A stretch of DNA of 64,000 bases from Microbacterium cremeum. Its GTDB lineage: Bacteria > Actinomycetota > Actinomycetes > Actinomycetales > Microbacteriaceae. Position 1 is the first letter of the stretch; every line of letters begins with the position of its first letter. A model generated the notes under the pieces. The model saw only the letters and a list, made by a program, of their open reading frames with translations. It ran no database searches and was not told the origin of the DNA. Location: NCBI RefSeq assembly GCF_015277855.1, contig NZ_CP063812.1:124001-188000 (forward strand). The letters run 5' to 3'. This document shows, one piece after another, positions 60,679 to 64,000 of this stretch. Position numbers and translations under genes: made by a program.

Positions 60679-60705
60679 TTGCACCATCCACCAGCGAAGG
60701 CATCC

Positions 60706-63700
60706 GTGTCGAACCTCGCCGTCCTGAGTCTCAAGAACCGCGCGCTCATCGCGCTGATCACGATCGTGGCCGCCATCTTCGGCGGGCTCGCTCTGACGAA
60801 CCTCAAGCAGGAACTGATCCCGTCGATCGAGTTCCCCACGCTCATCATCGTGTCGACGTACCCCGGCGCATCGCCCGAGGTCGTCAACAACGACGTCTCG
60901 ACGCCCATCGAGACCGCCATCCAGGGTGTGCCGGGCCTCGAGTCGACGAGCGCCACGAGCACCACCAACGCGTCGGTGATCCAGGCTTCCTTCACGTACG
61001 GCACCGACCTGGCGACGGCCGAGCAGAAGATCGCCCAGGCGATCAATCGCATCGAGAACCAGTTGCCCGACGGCGTCGAGCCCCAGGTGCTCACCGCGAG
61101 CATCGACGACTTCCCGGTCGTGCAGCTGGCGGTCACGGGCTACGGCGATGAAGAGGCGATCCAGGCGCAGCTCGAGGCATCGGTCATTCCCGATCTCGAA
61201 GACATCGCGGGCGTGAACACGGCCACGATCGTCGGCGGCGTCGGCCAGCGCGTCACGGTGACGCCCGATCAGGCCGCGCTCGCCGAAGCCGGCTACACGC
61301 AGCAGGCCATCACCGACGCGATGGAGCAGAACGGCGTGCTCTTCCCCGGTGGCGAGGTCACCGAGGACGGCCAGACGCTCACGGTGCAGACCGGATCGAA
61401 GATCACCACGGTCGACGACATCGCCGCGCTGCCGCTCGTGCCGACCTCGCCGGAGCAGGCCGCCGCGGGCACGGTCACGATCGGGGATGTCGCGACGGTG
61501 GCGCAGGAGACGGATCCGGTCACGTCGATCTCGCGCGTCGACGGCGAGCCCGCGCTGACCATCGCGGTCACGAAGCTCCCGGCGGCGAACACCGTCGACG
61601 TCTCGCATGCGGTGCTCGAGCTGCTCCCCGACCTCGAGGAGTCCCTCGGCGGCGCGGAGTTCACCGTCGTGTTCGACCAGGCCCCCTACATCGAGCAGTC
61701 GATCGAGACGCTCGCCGTCGAGGGGCTCCTCGGCCTCGTGTTCGCGGTGCTGGTCATCTTCGTGTTCCTGCTGTCGGTGCGCTCGACGCTCGTCGCAGCG
61801 ATCTCGATCCCGACCAGCGTGCTCATCACGTTCATCGGCATCCAGGCGTTCGGGTACTCGCTCAACATCCTCACGCTCGGCGCGCTCACGATCGCGATCG
61901 GGCGCGTGGTCGACGACTCGATCGTGGTGATCGAGAACATCAAGCGCCACTACGTCGGCGACGCCGGCAAGCTCGCCTCGATCACGCTCGCGGTGCGCGA
62001 GGTCGCGACCGCCATCACGTCGTCGACGATCACGACGGTCGCCGTGTTCCTGCCGATCGCCTTCGTCGGCGACATCACCGGCGAGCTGTTCCGGCCGTTC
62101 GCCCTGACCGTGACGATCGCGATGTCGGCCTCGCTGCTGGTCGCCCTCACGATCGTGCCGGTGCTCGCATACTGGTTCCTCAAGCCCGGCAAGCCGCTCC
62201 TCGACGCCGACGGCAACGAGGTCGACCCCGAGGCGGCCGACGCGCCGCCGTCGCGCCTGCAGAAGTCGTACCTGCCGATCCTGCGGTGGACGCTCAAGCA
62301 CTCGTGGGTCACGCTGCTGCTCGCCGTGCTCGTGCTCGTCGGCACCGCTGCTGCGGCACCGTTCATGAAGACGAACTTCCTCGGCGACTCGGGGCAGAAC
62401 ACCTTCACGGTCACGCAGGACATCGGAGCCTCGCCCAGCCTCGACGCCGAGGACGAGGCTGCGCAGAAGGTCGAGGACGCCCTCATCGGCATCCCCGGCA
62501 TCGAGACCGTCCAGGTGTCGATCGGATCGAGCGGGTCGCCGCTGCGCGACGCCTTCTCGGGCGGCGGCGCCGGCATCACATACTCGATCACGACCGATCC
62601 GGACGCCGACCAGATCGCCATCCGCGAGGAGGTCCAGCAGGCGGTCGCCGACCTCGACGACGTCGGCGAGGTCACCGTCGCCGCCGCGGGCGGCGGATTC
62701 GGCTCGAGCGACATCGAGATCGACGTCACCGCGCCCGACTCTCAGACGCTGCAGGAGGCCACCGATGCCGTGGTCGACGCGGTCGACGGGCTCGACGGCA
62801 TCAGCCAGGTGTCGAGCAACCTGTCGGCATCGCTCCCCTACATCGCCGTGGTCGTCGACCGCGACGCCGCCGCGTCGCTGGGGCTGTCGGAGGTCGCGGT
62901 CGGCGCGCTCGTGTCGAACACGATGCAGCCGCGATCGATCGGGACGGCCGAGATCGACGACACGTCGCTGACGGTCTACCTCGCCGCCCCCGAGACGCCG
63001 GCCTCGCTCGACGAGCTGCGGCAGCTGCCCGTGCCGACCGCGGCAGGACCCGTGCCGCTGGAAGAGGTCGCGACCGTCGAAGAGAGCGAGGGTCCGGCAT
63101 CCATCACCACCGAGCGCGGCCAGCGCACCGCGACGGTGACGGTCACGCCGTCGACCGACGACCTCACCGCCGCCACCGCGGCGGTCACCGAGGCGATCGC
63201 CGACGCCGACCTGCCGGCAGCCGCCGACGCGTCGCTCGGCGGCGTCGTCTCGCAGCAGCAGGACTCGTTCTCGCAGCTGGGCCTGGCGCTCCTCGCGGCG
63301 ATCCTCATCGTCTACATCGTGATGGTGGCGACCTTCAAGTCGCTGCGTCAGCCGCTGCTGCTGCTGGTCTCGGTGCCGTTCGCGGCGACCGGAGCGATCC
63401 TGCTGCAGATCGCCACCGGCGTGCCGCTCGGTGTCGCCTCGCTCATCGGCGTGCTGATGCTGATCGGAATCGTGGTCACGAACGCCATCGTGCTCGTGGA
63501 CCTGGTGAACCAGTACCGCGCCAAGGGGCTCTCGGCGCACGACGCGACCATCGCGGGCGGTGCGCGACGCCTGCGCCCGATCCTCATGACGGCTCTCGCG
63601 ACGATCTTCGCGCTCACTCCGATGGCGCTGGGCATCACCGGCCACGGCGGCTTCATCTCGCAGCCCCTCGCGATCGTCGTGATCGGCGGCCTGGTGTCGT

Positions 63701-64000
63701 CGACGGTGCTGACCCTGCTCGTGCTGCCGACCCTCTACAACCTCGTCGAGGGGGCGAAGGAGCGCCGCGAGGCGCGACGCCGCGGCGACGACGGAGGCGA
63801 TGGCGGCGACGGCGGGCCGGCTCCCGAGGGCGATGCGCCGGAGGGGACGGATGCCGAGCCCGAGCCCGCACTCGCGCTCGTGGCCGTCGGCGCCGGGGCT
63901 GCCGATGCCGAGGCGTCCGGTGCCGCGTTCGAGACGCGCCGTCAGCGACGGCTGCGTGAAGCGGCGGCCGCGAACGGCGCCGCGGGTGCCGCCGGTGCTG
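60706..64000 (+). CDS. RND-family efflux permease (AcrB/CusA-like), C-terminus beyond the window
   Basis: 1098 residues are visible and the frame stays open at base 64000. Membrane helix 1 (about 10-30) is followed by 'QELIPSIEFPTLIIVSTYPG' and ASPEVVNNDVSTPIE. The helix block near residue 400 has 'ALTIAIGRVVDDSIVVIENI', the GxxxDD motif of proton-coupled RND pumps. The second half repeats the plan, with 'VASLIGVLMLIGIVVTNAIV' near 915. A long acidic/Ala-rich cytoplasmic tail begins at about 1020. No adaptor gene is adjacent; actinobacterial relatives work without an outer-membrane channel. Start GTG with AAGG. Substrate unknown. Confidence 0.9.
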   Translation, partial: MSNLAVLSLKNRALIALITIVAAIFGGLALTNLKQELIPSIEFPTLIIVSTYPGASPEVVNNDVSTPIETAIQGVPGLESTSATSTTNASVIQASFTYGTDLATAEQKIAQAINRIENQLPDGVEPQVLTASIDDFPVVQLAVTGYGDEEAIQAQLEASVIPDLEDIAGVNTATIVGGVGQRVTVTPDQAALAEAGYTQQAITDAMEQNGVLFPGGEVTEDGQTLTVQTGSKITTVDDIAALPLVPTSPEQAAAGTVTIGDVATVAQETDPVTSISRVDGEPALTIAVTKLPAANTVDVSHAVLELLPDLEESLGGAEFTVVFDQAPYIEQSIETLAVEGLLGLVFAVLVIFVFLLSVRSTLVAAISIPTSVLITFIGIQAFGYSLNILTLGALTIAIGRVVDDSIVVIENIKRHYVGDAGKLASITLAVREVATAITSSTITTVAVFLPIAFVGDITGELFRPFALTVTIAMSASLLVALTIVPVLAYWFLKPGKPLLDADGNEVDPEAADAPPSRLQKSYLPILRWTLKHSWVTLLLAVLVLVGTAAAAPFMKTNFLGDSGQNTFTVTQDIGASPSLDAEDEAAQKVEDALIGIPGIETVQVSIGSSGSPLRDAFSGGGAGITYSITTDPDADQIAIREEVQQAVADLDDVGEVTVAAAGGGFGSSDIEIDVTAPDSQTLQEATDAVVDAVDGLDGISQVSSNLSASLPYIAVVVDRDAAASLGLSEVAVGALVSNTMQPRSIGTAEIDDTSLTVYLAAPETPASLDELRQLPVPTAAGPVPLEEVATVEESEGPASITTERGQRTATVTVTPSTDDLTAATAAVTEAIADADLPAAADASLGGVVSQQQDSFSQLGLALLAAILIVYIVMVATFKSLRQPLLLLVSVPFAATGAILLQIATGVPLGVASLIGVLMLIGIVVTNAIVLVDLVNQYRAKGLSAHDATIAGGARRLRPILMTALATIFALTPMALGITGHGGFISQPLAIVVIGGLVSSTVLTLLVLPTLYNLVEGAKERREARRRGDDGGDGGDGGPAPEGDAPEGTDAEPEPALALVAVGAGAADAEASGAAFETRRQRRLREAAAANGAAGAAGA

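Noticed and set aside
60010-63645. 1211-codon open frame opposite crcB and the RND gene
   Set aside because: Arg/Asp/Glu/His-biased translation with no motif; the plus strand carries clear RND and CrcB motifs.
1-64000. tRNA, rRNA, CRISPR array, transposase, prophage or attachment site
   Set aside because: I looked for CCA-ended cloverleaf stretches, regularly spaced short repeats and transposase or integrase motifs and saw none. The only regular spaced repeat (51212-51521) has three units with a 128-bp period and unlike spacers of the wrong length for CRISPR.

Overview
The window is about 70% GC. Its many GTG starts, actinobacterial operators (a CebR-type box and a DtxR-type iron box), an LAXTG sorting signal, DUF3073, TIGR02611 and two HtaA domains point to a high-GC actinobacterium. 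The best fit is Microbacteriaceae, most likely Microbacterium, judging by frequent 'ggcatcc' words and intergenic 'cggtcgttgagcgagcg' repeats. This is inference from content; no marker gene fixes the genus. I saw no rRNA, tRNA, CRISPR array, transposase or phage gene.

Backbone: de novo purine genes run through the window in the order purD, purC, purS, purQ (minus strand, read from 24.1 kb down to 3.9 kb), then purM, purF (plus strand, 48.2-50.9 kb) and DUF3073 (53.3 kb). Blocks of catabolic and transport genes separate them. purL is absent.

Layout. 0-3.3 kb: a secreted glucose/sorbosone dehydrogenase (cut by the window edge), a Tat-exported sugar isomerase-like protein and a 2-hydroxyacid dehydrogenase. 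5.0-11.1 kb: a cellobiose operon (cebE, cebF, cebG, beta-glucosidase, cebR) with three CebR-type boxes at its promoter. 11.1-17.9 kb: VOC dioxygenase-like protein, uracil permease, a thioredoxin/CcdA pair, purC, TfoX-like protein and a fatty-acid desaturase. 18.0-22.6 kb: putA and a divergent LysR regulator. 24.1-30.9 kb: a sterol-carrier-like protein, the heme ABC transporter hmuTUV, and a divergent two-HtaA-domain surface protein behind an iron box. 32.0-48.1 kb: a probable L-fucoside locus with a GH95 fucosidase, ABC transporter, an unrecognised 644-residue protein, RraA-like protein, aldo/keto reductase, lactonase-like amidohydrolase, GntR regulator, SGNH esterase and a 1421-residue wall-anchored beta-helix protein. 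Three promoters in it carry the same operator core.

51-64 kb: a three-copy hairpin repeat, an MFS transporter, TIGR02611, DUF3073, a universal stress protein, a DUF4097-PadR operon, a MerR/TipAS regulator, a short-chain dehydrogenase, a frameshifted topoisomerase IB, paired fluoride channels and an RND exporter that runs off the window. Both sugar ABC systems lack an ATPase gene, so they probably share one encoded elsewhere. Many genes have a TANNNT -10 hexamer only 6-7 nt before the start codon, which suggests leaderless mRNAs.
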